Origin: Akebia trifoliata
Lineage: Eukaryota > Streptophyta > Magnoliopsida > Ranunculales > Lardizabalaceae
Assembly (NCBI GenBank): GCA_017979445.1
Contig: CM030706.1
Location: 21,531,884 to 21,595,883, forward strand
Length of the DNA: 64,000 nt
Direction of reading: 5' to 3'
The notes under the pieces are model-generated. The model was not told the DNA's origin and did not search any database. It saw nothing but the letters and a program-made list of their open reading frames with translations. Positions 42,771 through 54,773 of the stretch are shown here, in pieces. The stretch's first letter is position 1. The number at the start of each line of letters is the position of its first letter. The translations under genes were made by a program, and so were the position numbers.

Positions 42771-44535
42771 TCAATCGAATGGACTTTTGGACAGAACAAA
42801 ATATGAAAAGGATGAGTATGACTTCGATCTCGAACTCGACTTAGATCTCATGGGAATTGAAGAAGAGTCTGAGGACGAAATAGAATACCCTCCTAAAGAA
42901 ATCAAAGACCTGTTAGAATGGCACGAAAAGGGTATTCAGCCAAACATTGAGGATACAGACTCAGTTAATCTCGGCACTGAAGATGACCCACACGTTGTAA
43001 AAATCGGGTTCTTGTTAACCCCTCAGCAGAAAGAAGAAATGATCGAACTACTACGTAACTATCAAGATGTCTTCGCCTGGTCCTACAAAGATATGCCCTG
43101 TTTGGACACAGATCTTGTTGTTCATAAGCTACCGATCGCTCCTGAGAGCAAGTCGATCAAGCAAAATTTAAGAAGACTCAAGCCAGAATGGACACTCAAA
43201 GTCAAAGATGAAGTGATGAAACAGTTCCAAGCAGGATTTCTCGCAGTCTCCACATACCCCGAATGGCTAGTCAATGTCGTTCCGGTACCAAAGAAGGATG
43301 GGAAAGTACGAATGTGCATCGACTATCGGGATTTGAACAAAGTCAGTCCTAAGGATGATTTTCCACTACCTCACATCGACACTCTAGTTGATAGCACAGC
43401 GGGGCATGATATGTTCTCATTCATGGATGGTTTCTCCAGGTACAATCAGATAAAAATGGCAGAAGAAGACCAAGAGAAGACAGCATTCATTACACCCTGG
43501 GGTACTTTTCATTACAAAGTCATGCCGTTTGAGCTTAAAAACACAGGGGCAACCTATCAACGGGCAATGACGACTTTATTCCACGACATGATCCATAAAG
43601 AAATGGAAGTCTACGTAGATGATATGATCGCTAAATCAGGCACATCTGGTAAACCTCAAGAAATTGTTCGACAGGTTAAGGAAATACTAAGGCTAAACCC
43701 AAAAGTGTGTATTCGGAGCAACAAGGAAAATTATTGGGTTTTATGGTAGAAGAGTCATTGAGATAGACCTAGCAAAGACAAAGTACATTCTTGAAATGAA
43801 AGCATGTATCAAAAAAGGACGTCCGAGCATTTCTGGATCGCTAAATCAGGCATAGAAGAAGATCATCTGGTAAACCTCAAGAAATTGTTCGACAGGCTAA
43901 GGAAATACAGCTTAAGGCTAAACCCAGCAAAGTGTGTATTCGGAGCAACATCAGGAAAATTATTGGGTTTTATTGTCAGTAGAAGAGACATTGAGATAGA
44001 CCCAGCAAAGACAAAGTACATTCTTGAAATGAAAGCACCGGTATCAAAAAAGGACGTCCGAGCATTTCTGGATAGAATACAGTATATCAGCAGATTCATC
44101 CCGCAACTCACGCCTATCTGTGAATCAGTATTTAAGCTACTCAGAAAAGATATGCCGAAAACATGGAACGAAGATTGTCAAGAAGCCTTTGACAAGATAA
44201 AGAAATATTTGCTCAATCCACCAGTCTTGGTTCCTCCTACGTCAGGACGACCCTTACTAATGTATATCTCGGTGCAAGATATGTCTATGGGCTGTGTACT
44301 GGGGCAACACGATGAGTCAGGGAGAAAAGAGCAAGCCATTTACTATCTCAGCAAGAAGTTCACTGATTCTGAGGCAAAGTATTCGGCACTCGAGAAGACT
44401 TGTTGTGCCCTGGTCTGGGCATCTCAACGACTACGCCACTACCTCCTCAGCTACTCGACAATGCTTATCGCTCAAATGAACCCTCTCAAGTACCTCTTTG
44501 AGAAACCAGCGTTAACGGGTCGTACTACAAAATGA
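42771..44535 (+). pseudogene. Ogre-D reverse transcriptase and first RNase H
   Basis: The RT has VPVPKKDGKVRMCIDYRDLN (about 43279), MFSFMDGFSRYNQIKM (first Asp, about 43410), FITPWGTFHYKVMPF and EVYVDDMIAKS (YVDD, 43612-43623). After YVDD a 210-base segment is duplicated (43626-43835 and 43836-44070) and breaks the frame. The reading resumes from about 43856 (EEDHLVNLKKLFDRLRKY) through the connection domain (VRAFLDRIQYISRFI) and RNase H (MGCVLGQHDESGRKE, YYLSKKFTDSEAKYSALEK). The third acidic residue of RNase H appears changed from Asp to Asn (QMNPLKY). A TGA at 44533, where relatives have Trp, ends the frame. Confidence 0.88.
43626..44070 (+). repeat. tandem segmental duplication inside Ogre-D RT
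   Basis: Copy A (43626-43835, 210 bp) and copy B (43836-44070, 235 bp) both begin GATCGCTAAATCAGGCA and end at GCATTTCTG. Copy A lacks several small blocks present in B (for example 13 bases near 43642, and 2-5 bases near 43688, 43702, 43722 and 43745), so the unit lengths differ. Copy B carries the intact reading. Confidence 0.9.
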
Positions 44536-45240
44536 CAATTACTATTATTTGAGTTTGACATCACCTATGTCACTCAAAAGGCTATAAAGGGACAAGCCAT
44601 TGCCAACCATTTAGCCGAGCATCCATTACCTGATTATGAACCATTGAAGACAAACTTTCCTGACGAAGCCATATTACTCACTGAGTTGAGAGCGATGACG
44701 AAGAACCAGGCTGGAAAATGTACTTTGACGGAACAGCAAATCAGAAGAAAACAGAATAGGGGCAGTCTTGATCAAACCAGATGGGTCCCATGTGCCAATT
44801 GCAATCAGATTGAAGTTCCAATGTTCTAACAACGAGGCTGAATACGAAGCGTGCATAGCAGGGTTGAAAGCGGCACTGGATCTCGAGGTAGATGAGATCG
44901 AAGTTTTCGAAGATTCAAGCCTAATAGTTTATCAGGCGACTGGAGAATGGAAGACTCGAGAGCAGAGATTGATCCCTTACCATGAGTATCTAGAGGAACT
45001 AAGCTCATGCTTCGATAGAATCTCATTCACTTATATGCCGAGAGCTAAGAATCAATTTGCTGATGCACTAGCAACGCTCGCTTCTATAATCAGTATCTCG
45101 GAGGACTTAGTCATTGATCCTATTGAGATTGGACTTCAAGATGAGCCAGTTTACTATTTACCCGTCGAAGTCGAAAAATCTGAAGAAAAGCCTTGGTATT
45201 CAGACATCAAAGCCTATCTCAAAGATCGAACTCTCCCATC
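44536..45240 (+). pseudogene. Ogre-D second, archaeal-type RNase H
   Basis: After the TGA the same frame continues (FEFDITYVTQKAIKGQAIAN) and is followed by a second RNase H, the hallmark of the Tat lineage. Its acidic residues are readable: MYFDGTA (about 44716), NNEAEYEACI (about 44828), EDSSLIVYQ (about 44910) and KNQFADALATLAS (about 45050). A one-base shift in the A-run near 44750 separates the first motif from the rest. Confidence 0.85.
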
Positions 45241-45480
45241 AGATGCCACGTCTAATGATCGAAGGACTATTCAGAAGCTGGCAGGCCAATTCGTCCTGAG
45301 CAATGGCATTCTGTACAAGAAGTCACATAATGAAATCCTACTCCGATGTGTGGCATAACTAGAGGCAAGACGACTGATCGAAATCGTACATAGTGGAGTC
45401 TACGGACCTCACATGAATGGTCACATGCTTGCTAAGAAGATCATGAGAATGGGATATTACTGGACTACTATGGAAAGTGA
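45241..45480 (+). pseudogene. Ogre-D integrase, N-terminal zinc domain (first half)
   Basis: The reading RRTIQKLAGQFVLSNGILYK continues to LLRCVA and a TAA at 45356, then IVHSGVYGPHMNGHMLAKKI and MGYYWTTMES. It is cut after AGTGA at 45480 by copia-3. The two His of the HHCC zinc site are on this side; the two Cys follow at 54774 (CYQHVRKCHLC). Confidence 0.85.
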
Positions 45481-47468
45481 TGAAAATACGTGCTTCGTAC
45501 CATATCTAGTCCTAGAGGGGGGGTGAATAGGATAATTAAAATTTCTTTCGATTTATCCAATTTTAACTTAGATTGATAATTTGACTATGTGTTCTAAGTC
45601 ATTCACCTAGCCTCGATTTGGCACTTATGTCTCTAAGATGCATTTAATGAAGATACACTTGAAATTTAATCATTCATTTAATCATGTCATTCAATGACAC
45701 ATTCATATACGATTTACCTATTCGGCATTTTATGGCATCGCATGACATTCAAAACATTCAAGTGTAAATTGCGGAATTATAAACACATGCACAAAACATA
45801 CGTCATCTAATGGATCGACAATGTGCTTACATCCATTCTTATGGCAAGTCTCTAGTTTGTAATGCAATTGAAATTTTCTTAGAATATAAACATTCATCGT
45901 ATGACATACTTAGCATAGTATTCATTCATAGCATACATTCATCTAAGTATAAACTAATAGAAGCATTTTCACAAACACGAGACAAGCATTTTATAGTGGT
46001 TCGGCAACGTGCCTACATCCACTCCCAAGATTCCTACCTAGGAACTTGGTGTTCACTATCAAAGGGGTTTATGGTTCACCTCAAACCTTTTACATAGAAT
46101 TTTTATACATAGGCTAAATTCTAAAACCTTAAGATCGAGAGAACGCATTCTCTCGAAATTGTGAGTTTTGTTCCTCGGAAACTCACAAACCTCTACTCTT
46201 GTCAAGAATCCTCGATTCTAATCAAGAGCTTGGTTTTTGAGGGCTGAACCAAGTAACCACATACATATATTTTTAAAATTAAAAACAAAGTCAAAGACTC
46301 ACTCAACTTCATAAGATTTGTCAATGGAGATCTTGAGTTCTTGGAGTCCTTGAGCTTACAAGTACGTCTCGACGGTTGGATCTTCCAATCAAGCTTTCGA
46401 GTTCGTCGGCTACTTGTAATTACTCCTACCATCATCTCCTTTTTGCTCCTTGCTCCATGAATGTACCAATGTGTGTGCAAGGTACGTTTGATGGGCGGAG
46501 AGGGATCAAATGAGAAGTCTAGGAATGTTGAAGGGTTCACCTAAGTTAGACTCTCATGAAAGTAGAGAAGACTCTCAAAATGTGGAGAGAGGAGAGGCAA
46601 TCTTCTCTAGGATTGATCCAAAGGAAGGGCTAAGGGTCAAAAGGATTTTCAATGAAGTTTGAGCCCTTCCATGGCTAGAGAGAGGGTTAAAAGTATGTAG
46701 AAATGGAGGGTTTACTTCTCTCAAGCTTCAACCAACCCAAATGAAAGAGTTGGAGTTGTTATATATGAGAAGAGAGCAAATTCGAGGCTCAACGGTCATA
46801 AATATGACCGTTTGAGCGCTTGCTGTCGGTGGCACCGTCAGGACTGTCGGTGGCACCGTCAGCCACAAGTAAGGCACATCAGTAAATTACCAAAATGCCC
46901 CCGCAGAGTGTTTTGACCATAACTTTCAAATGGTAGCTCCGATTTGTATACCGTTCGGGGAGCTGATAGATATCACTATTTAGAATATCCCCAAATTTCC
47001 ACCAAGGGGTGGGCCATGATAAAATGGATAAAATGACCAAAATACCCTTTTTATCATTTTTGGTCAAAACGAGCTTTCGGGAAGTCCGACGTCGAAACGG
47101 TTCGAAGGTGTGCTAGATTTTACCTATATAATGACACCTATAAAACCCAATGACTGAAAATGGTTTTAGGGTGGTCAAATCTTTAATGTCCCCTCTATGT
47201 CCATATTCGATTCCCAAAAGGTCCGATGAGCGAACGGGTCGAGGAAAGAGTTTTCCTAATTACAACGGGTCGACCTATCAATCACCTAAGTGTTGGAAAA
47301 TGGTATTAGGTAGTCTCATTACCTCTTAGGCTTTGTGCACACACATGGAAGCTTTTTGTCGAGGCATGTACGGTTGAGCAGCTTTAACGGAGTCTTCATA
47401 TGTCTTCAATGGCAAATCGATCCGACACTCAACATGTGTCTCGGGATTGACAAAACATGGAACTTACA
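45481..47468 (-). repeat. 3' LTR of copia-3 (left copy)
   Basis: On the minus strand it starts TGTAAGTTCC at 47468 and ends CGTATTTTCA at 45481. Two TGTCGGTGGCACCGTCA repeats lie near 46823-46861. A 95-codon plus-strand ORF (45810-46097) also occurs in the right copy at 53109-53396; it is LTR sequence, not a gene. Confidence 0.95.
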
Positions 47469-47480
47469 ATCTCCCCCTTT
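47469..47480 (-). other. polypurine tract of copia-3
   Basis: On the minus strand AAAGGGGGAGAT directly precedes the LTR. Further PPT-like blocks lie at about 47608-47637 (two) and 47695-47708. Confidence 0.85.
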
Positions 47481-48880
47481 GTCAATTACGAGACAAAATC
47501 CTAACTAGACCAAAAAGGCTGGGAAACATTCCCGGAATGACCAACACAACTTACATCCGATTAGAATCTTACAAAAGTGTTTAAATTAAAAACCTAAGAT
47601 TCTAACTATTTTGCTCCCCCTTTGGTACTGCTCCCCCTGAATGCTTTACCTATAAAATTCAACTGAGATAGGACACACGGGTGGAAAGTACATTCTCCCC
47701 CTTTTTGTCAGTATTTGACAAAGGGCGTAATCAACCCAATGTCGATACAGAATATATACCAATAAACACAGGGGAATAGTACACATGCACGCAATTAGTA
47801 TCACTATCAGAGCGAAATGCATGATGAAAGCAAACAAGGACATGTCAAAAAAATATAACTATGAGGCATAGGCATGGCATGTTGATTGGCACAAAGAAAA
47901 TATAACTAAATAAAGCAGTGTCAGACCATGCATATAAGCGTGCATAATTTAAATGATATGCCAATAATCGATCAAATGCACACAAAATATAATAAAATAT
48001 TTTAATATTAAGCATTGGCATGGCATGATAAACGACACATAAAAATATGACTCAATGACTCATGGTCGTAACATGCCAACATGTGCAAAATAATAGAAGA
48101 TATGCAAATGAGCAATCGAATGCACACGTGACAGTTGTAAATGATGTTACTATTAAGGGACAACTGTATGAAAAATAAATGCCAAAATGATTTAACTATT
48201 GAAATATTGGCATAGTATGCTAGCAAGATAATAAAGTATGCAAATAAAAGTATAGGAGTTGTAGCATAATAAACGTGTGAGCAGATTTAAAGAATTACCA
48301 ATTTGAATACTCACACGAGGCAGTTAAATGCATGAATTGTGCCGCGTGACCACATTTGATTATTATGCTCACCAAATAATTAAAATATGAGGAATATATG
48401 TAAGAGAATTAAGTTTGGGAGCCCAAGAGTGGAACAAAATATATTTGCCAGTTTTGGCTCAAATTTGGTGGACCAACGGAGTTCCGTGGTGCACACAAGC
48501 ATCCAATCAGTGTTTGATGCGAAACAAGGAGGCTTGAAATCCTCAAATATACTAATAGACACACGAAAGTGGTTTTCACTCAAGATTTACAAGGTTGATG
48601 TAAAAATTGAGAGTCAAAAATTGTCCATCATATGTATGTTCACTAGGGCAATGGTTGACGGGAAGCAATGAGGCTCCATCATCCTTAAATAGTCTCATTT
48701 TAAGAACAATATGAGGATACATGTATCCAAATTTACCAATAAACAACAACATGTTCTTGAAATAAGATGGATTTCTGGATAATGTGGCCACACTGACTCC
48801 AACAATGTGAAAATTTCTAAAAAGAAGAAATTCATGGAAATGAGGTTTGAACCTCAGATATACCAATAAAAGTACACATA
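47481..48880 (-). other. copia-3 3' untranslated region with degenerate repeats
   Basis: The part next to the LTR (47481-47600) matches copia-2 31817-31946 and gives the empty site of the PIF/Harbinger-like insertion. From about 47860 to 48260 phrases such as GGCATGGCATG, ATATGCAAAT and CGAATGCACAC recur at about 150-bp spacing. The segment 48380-48880 has short ORFs but no family I know. A third ORF like those of copia-1 and copia-2 is missing. Confidence 0.5.
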
Positions 48881-50010
48881 CTCGAGAGTCTCGAACTCAA
48901 ACCAAGTTTAATGTTAAGGAGAAAAAAAAAATCTTTTCAATCATTGAATGAGTCTATTTTAGAACAAATATGGGTCTATGATCCCAAATTTTCTTAAAAG
49001 AACTCGTTCGAACAATAGAACATAAGTTTGGAAGAATAACACACACTACTCACTCAAATTTATCAATTTGGATCAACTTGTGAGTTTTTTTGGACTCAAG
49101 AGTGAATGTCTCCAATAACTATGAGATTTTGGCACGAGAGATGGGGATGACGACAGGAAAGAGATCGGAAATATCTTCTCATCATTTATCGTCGAATCAG
49201 TAGAACATATGTCCTTCATTGGTTGATCATCAACCACAACATCTATTGACTATTGAATGGAGTAAGTTCTCTGATTGGAGATTCAATAAAGACCACTATG
49301 AATATATCAACATATAGTCTTGTCATTTCTCAAGTCAATATTTCTCAAGTTTTCATGGTCTCTAAAGAGTATAACATTTATTGTTAAAGACCTTGAAAAA
49401 CTTGACACTGGAAGGAAAATTATTCCATAGTTTTTCGGTTGTTGATCAACCCTGCTTTAAGATATTCAAAGGGATAAGGTATCAGGCAGTGTTTACAACC
49501 TTGACTCAAAAATCTTACTATGAAGCATAACGAGCCATTTCATGCAGAACAGAGTTAAGTGGGCTGACTATTCAAACTCTCTACCATGATCACTTCAGAT
49601 CCGTCCACCAACGGATTCTATTTCTGTTTGAAGTAGCTTAACGACGTGCTCAAATCCATCAAATGTATCCAATTTATCCTTTAAGAATGCAACCCAACAG
49701 AGTTGAAGTGATCATCAACTACTACAAGAAAATATCTCTAACCTCTTAGAATTTGAAATCTTATGGGATCCATAAGATCCATGTAAAATAATGCTAGAGG
49801 ATTTGAGACAGCTAGAATTTTTATCTTTTTGTGGGTACTACAAACTTGTTTACCAATATGATACTTCCTCCACAGACTTATCTAACTTTATTGCCTAACA
49901 TAGGCAACCTCTAACTAATATTTTTGAAACATGTCGAGACAGGTTCTTGTAGTGAACATGGTCAATATTTGACACCATAACTGGACCTCGTCAACTTGAG
50001 CCACATTACT
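48881..50010 (-). pseudogene. copia-3 integrase remnant and tail
   Basis: On the minus strand from about 50005 the reading starts VAQVDEV (zinc region), followed by fragments of the integrase core down to about 49300, with many stops and shifts. The tail 49240-48900 is the same sequence that follows the integrase in copia-2 (26980-27330). RT and RNase H do not follow. Confidence 0.65.
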
Positions 50011-50091
50011 CACACACAGAATGGTGGTTTTTCTGGTGTCTTCAATAACATAACAGTCATCGGATGTGCAGAGATCTCTCATGATCAGTTT

Positions 50092-50424
50092 TCAATTAAT
50101 ATCTGAGATCTTACACACCTGGCAGTTGAAACTCACCGATTGTTCTCTGTCGCACATTTGAGATGTGCTGAGGAAGTTATATGTCAAACCATCCACACAG
50201 AAAACAATTTCAACCTTGGGCATTGCTGATCCATTGACCATATCACCCAACAATCCTACCGATACAACAATCACCAAAGGTGACAGAACCTCCATTAAAA
50301 TTTGCCAAGAGACTGAATCAACTTTGGCACTGGTCTTGTGTTTGGAGTCACCACTATCCAAATACCATTTTGTGAAATATCTTACCTTAAGAAGGGTGTG
50401 AATCACGTGGTACTGGTTATCCAT
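50092..50424 (-). pseudogene. copia-3 protease
   Basis: The minus frame reads HVIHTLLKVRYFTKWYLDSG near its start, so the catalytic DSG is intact. A small change shifts the following DFNGGSVTFGD block out of frame (seen as ILMEVLSPLVIV), and the frame later returns (AMPKVEIVFCVDGLTYNFLS). It ends near 50092. Confidence 0.75.
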
Positions 50425-50479
50425 TGATTTAACTTTTCAGTTTAAAACACATTCTTTGGGATGGAGGATTGATTTTAGG

Positions 50480-52713
50480 AAGAGAAGGGATTTACCTATA
50501 AAGTTCAGATTTCAACTTCCTTAGTGAGTATTAAGTGGGGGACCTATTTTTCTTTGGTGATCTTAAACTTGAATAAGTCCCTCATAAAATTGTTCACTTT
50601 AGGAGGTGAAGAATATCACACTCTCGTGGATATGGATGACTTTTCTTATTCTACAGATGATCCAACTTTCTGTAAGGGAGTTATCCTAACCCATGCAACT
50701 TTTACTCTACCACTGAAGATATACCAATAGAGATTAGGGTGGTTCTGGAGTAAATGGTCTTGAATTCAATTTTAATGTGACCAATTTATCTAGAGAAATT
50801 GCAGGTGCCTTTCTCGACTTCTTCATTAGAAAAAGAGGCTACTTGAGGACAAGATTGATTTACCAATATCTGTTCATCCTCAACTTCATCCAGAAAAAGG
50901 ATGGAGACTGTGGTGGATGCCATATGGATCTTGATGTGTTACAGTCTTCAACTTTTGAAGATGCTTGTTCAACACCCTCTGACTCATTTGAGTCAACCCA
51001 CATAGTTTGTGTAGCCAGTTGTTCAGTTGAACCTAGATATTTGGAAATCGATTGTTCTAGGCTTCGAGAAAGAAACTGTGGAAAATTAGCCAATACCTCC
51101 ATAGTGATAGCATTCAGTATCATCCTTTGACATATATGGAGGTCTACCGATGGATCACCTTCCATTATCAGAATAACTCATTTTACTGAAACTATGTGAA
51201 CCTCTCTTCATATGGACAAAATTTGTCCCCATCAAAGTCATGACCTCAACATCTAGATCACTCTCACTATTTTCCTCAAGGATGGGAGAAGGAATGAGAT
51301 GACATGAAATTTACCTATTTAGAGGATAGCTCTGTTAAGGAGTTGTTGATCAAGAGCAAAGAAGCCAAGTGCTTCTAATTTATAGAAATTGCATTTCAAC
51401 GGCTTCTTGTCGGTGGCACCGACCAAAAATAACGGTCAAAAATCTTACCGTTGAACACTATCGGAAGCACTGTCGGTGGAACCTCCAAGGGTCATCGGTG
51501 GGACCGATGAGCATTATAACGGTGGAACCGGCAGAACTATGCTTCTGCCACCGAAGGATGATTTCTCAATTAGTTTTGACGGTGGATGGCGGTGGGACCG
51601 ACAAGTTATTCATCGGTGGAACCGATGACTATTCTGTAGGTGGAACCGACGAGTTAGAGCTTCTGCCACCGATAAAGGTTTACCCATTCTGATCTATCGG
51701 TAGATGACGGTTGGACCGATAAGTTGTTCATCGGTGGAACCGATGACCATTCTGTCGGTGGGACCGACAGTGTTAAGCTTCTGCTACCGACAAGTTGTCT
51801 TCCAGTTTGTGCTATCGGTGGCTAACGGTGGATCCTCCACTTCTGCCGACAGCCTCAATTTCACTTGAAATCGAGCCATTCTGGGGTGAGCTTTGAACAC
51901 AAAGTGATGTACAATACTGGCATGTTCTAAAGCTCCACTTATATGTATAAGTGATTTCGATGATGGTCCATGTCTTTGATTGGGTTTGACACACGAATGA
52001 TTTGTCGCTAGGTTGTTTCGTGACGATGTGTCTCCATGTGGCTTGAACATGGTTTACCAATGATTGCAACTCGACAATCATATGACTAACTTGGGATTGA
52101 CAAAACGAGGTACTAACAAGGACCACCGTCTACCCCTTTTAGGGAGGACTTCAAGATGGAACTTAACCATGGTGAGCAAACCAATGAGTTCTTCAATACT
52201 CATGGTTCACATCTCGGAATTATATTCGAGGTCGTAATAAGACCAAACCTCCTGGGAAGGGACCTAAGAATTTTCATATAAATTCTTCCTTCCGGAACAA
52301 GCTATCTTAGGAAGTACATGGAAATACAACAGTCTTTAAGTTTTACATAAAGTTCTCAGACAAAATTGTTTTATTCCATCCTAATGTTCTCAAAACAATT
52401 TGTAAACATTCGAAGTTTGAAGTTTTGACAACGTAGGTTTCTAAGGAAGCCAAGCTTGTTTAGCCGGTCGATATGTGACAATATGTTTGAGTTCACTTGG
52501 GGCAATGCCAACGTGTATAGAATTTAGTATTCACATATCATGACAAATATCGATTTTTAATTGTTTGGGTGGCTCATACCCTTCCTCTACTAAGAATCAA
52601 AAATCACAACTCAAGGGAATTGATGAAGATCATCATCCTCATTTACATATATGCATAACGGAGCTGATGGATGGATGGAGGTCTAGAGGATGACCATTGA
52701 CAGACTTAGACAT
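50480..52713 (-). pseudogene. copia-3 gag, interrupted by a solo-LTR-like fragment
   Basis: The minus-strand start at 52713 reads MSKSVNGHPLDLHPSIS and matches copia-2 gag at 24189. The reading breaks early. The fragment 51342-52117 is an inserted LTR. Beyond it the segment 51165-50860 reads SKYLGSTEQLATQTMWVDSN and matches copia-2. No complete gag can be made from it. Confidence 0.7.
51342..52117 (-). repeat. solo-LTR-like fragment of the copia-1 family inside copia-3 gag
   Basis: On the minus strand the segment starts (T)GTTAGTACCTCGTTTTGTC, like the copia-1 LTR at 8618. It follows that LTR through the TCGGT/ACCGA palindromes and the TATA context to about GATCAACAAC (copia-1 9374). TCCTT lies on both sides (minus sense), and the homologous copia-2 site at 24780-24812 lacks the insert. 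It is about 776 bp, half the copia-1 LTR, so a shorter LTR variant or a truncated copy. Confidence 0.7.
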
Positions 52714-52760
52714 GGTTCAAAGACTTGGGATCAACTCTAGGATGTTAAGCCTATTAAGAG

Positions 52761-52780
52761 TAACCCGCTCTGATACCAAT
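52761..52780 (-). other. primer-binding site, tRNA-iMet, copia-3
   Basis: The minus strand reads ATTGGTATCAGAGCGGGTTA directly after the LTR end TTTTCA, complementary to the 3' end of plant initiator tRNA-Met. Confidence 0.92.
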
Positions 52781-54768
52781 TGAAAATACGTGCTTCGTAC
52801 CATATCTAGTCCTAGAGGGGGGGTGAATAGGATAATTAAAATTTCTTTCGATTTATCCAATTTTAACTTAGATTGATAATTTGACTATGTGTTCTAAGTC
52901 ATTCACCTAGCCTCGATTTGGCACTTATGTCTCTAAGATGCATTTAATGAAATACACTTGAAATTTAATCATTCATTTAATCATGTCATTCAATGACACA
53001 TTCATATACGATTTACCTATTCGGCATTTTATGGCATCGCATGACATTCAAAACATTCAAGTGTAAATTGCGGAATTATAAACACATGCACAAAACATAC
53101 GTCATCTAATGGATCGACAATGTGCTTACATCCATTCTTATGGCAAGTCTCTAGTTTGTAATGCAATTGAAATTTTCTTAGAATATAAACATTCATCGTA
53201 TGACATACTTAGCATAGTATTCATTCATAGCATACATTCATCTAAGTATAAACTAATAGAAGCATTTTCACAAACACGAGACAAGCATTTTATAGTGGTT
53301 CGGCAACGTGCCTACATCCACTCCCAAGATTCCTACCTAGGAACTTGGTGTTCACTATCAAAGGGGTTTATGGTTCACCTCAAACCTTTTACATAGAATT
53401 TTTATACATAGGCTAAATTCTAAAACCTTAAGATCGAGAGAACGCATTCTCTCGAAATTGTGAGTTTTGTTCCTCGGAAACTCACAAACCTCTACTCTTG
53501 TCAAGAATCCTCGATTCTAATCAAGAGCTTGGTTTTTGAGGGCTGAACCAAGTAACCACATACATATATTTTTAAAATTAAAAACAAAGTCAAAGACTCA
53601 CTCAACTTCATAAGATTTGTCAATGGAGATCTTGAGTTCTTGGAGTCCTTGAGCTTACAAGTACGTCTCGACGGTTGGATCTTCCAATCAAGCTTTCGAG
53701 TTCGTCGGCTACTTGTAATTACTCCTACCATCATCTCCTTTTTGCTCCTTGCTCCATGAATGTACCAATGTGTGTGCAAGGTACGTTTGATGGGCGGAGA
53801 GGGATCAAATGAGAAGTCTAGGAATGTTGAAGGGTTCACCTAAGTTAGACTCTCATGAAAGTAGAGAAGACTCTCAAAATGTGGAGAGAGGAGAGGCAAT
53901 CTTCTCTAGGATTGATCCAAAGGAAGGGCTAAGGGTCAAAAGGATTTTCAATGAAGTTTGAGCCCTTCCATGGCTAGAGAGAGGGTTAAAAGTATGTAGA
54001 AATGGAGGGTTTACTTCTCTCAAGCTTCAACCAACCCAAATGAAAGAGTTGGAGTTGTTATATATGAGAAGAGAGCAAATTCGAGGCTCAACGGTCATAA
54101 ATATGACCGTTTGAGCGCTTGCTGTCGGTGGCACCGTCAGGACTGTCGGTGGCACCGTCAGCCACAAGTAAGGCACATCAGTAAATTACCAAAATGCCCC
54201 CGCAGAGTGTTTTGACCATAACTTTCAAATGGTAGCTCCGATTTGTATACCGTTCGGGGAGCTAATAGATATCACTATTTAGAATATCCCCAAATTGCCA
54301 CCAAGGGGTGGGCCATGATAAAATGGATAAAATGACCAAAATACCCTTTTTATCATTTTTGGTCAAAACGAGCTTTCGGGAAGTCCGACGTCGAAACGGT
54401 TCGAAGGTGTGCTAGATTTTACCTATATAATGACACCTATAAAACACCAATGACTGAAAATGGTTTTAGGGTGGTCAAATCTTTAATGTCCCCTCTATGT
54501 CCATATTCGATTCCCAAAAGGTCCGATGAGCGAACGGGTCGAGGAAAGAGTTTTCCTAATTACCACGGGTCGACCTATCAATCACCTAAGTGTTGGAAAA
54601 TGGTATTAGGTAGTCTCATTACCTCTTAGGCTTTGTGCACACACATGGAAGTTTTTTGTCGAGGCATGTACGGTTGAGCAGCTTTAACGGAGTCTTCATA
54701 TGTCTTCAATGGCAAATCGATCCGACACTCAACATGTGTCTCGGGATTGACAAAACATGGAACTTACA
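52781..54768 (-). repeat. 5' LTR of copia-3 (right copy)
   Basis: It matches the left copy with a shift of exactly 7300 bases. The differences I found are at 52952 (one base missing), 54265, 54298, 54445 (one base extra), 54565 and 54646, all by eye. Confidence 0.95.
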
Positions 54769-54773
54769 AGTGA

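Larger units (their letters stand above)
45481..54768 (-). mobile_element. copia-3: young non-autonomous SIRE-like copia element, 9288 bp
   Basis: Two LTRs of 1988 bp (45481-47468 and 52781-54768) lie in direct repeat and the element is flanked by AGTGA (45476-45480 and 54769-54773). The minus orientation follows from the primer-binding site next to the right LTR and the polypurine tract next to the left. I count 4 substitutions and 2 single-base indels between the LTRs. Internal gag, protease and integrase are decayed, RT and RNase H are absent, and no third ORF is seen. It interrupts the zinc domain of the Ogre-D integrase. Confidence 0.93.

Noticed and set aside
45810..46097. A 95-codon ORF repeated exactly at 53109-53396.
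   Set aside because: Both copies lie in the two LTRs of copia-3. Identity reflects the LTR pair, and the protein has no recognisable feature.
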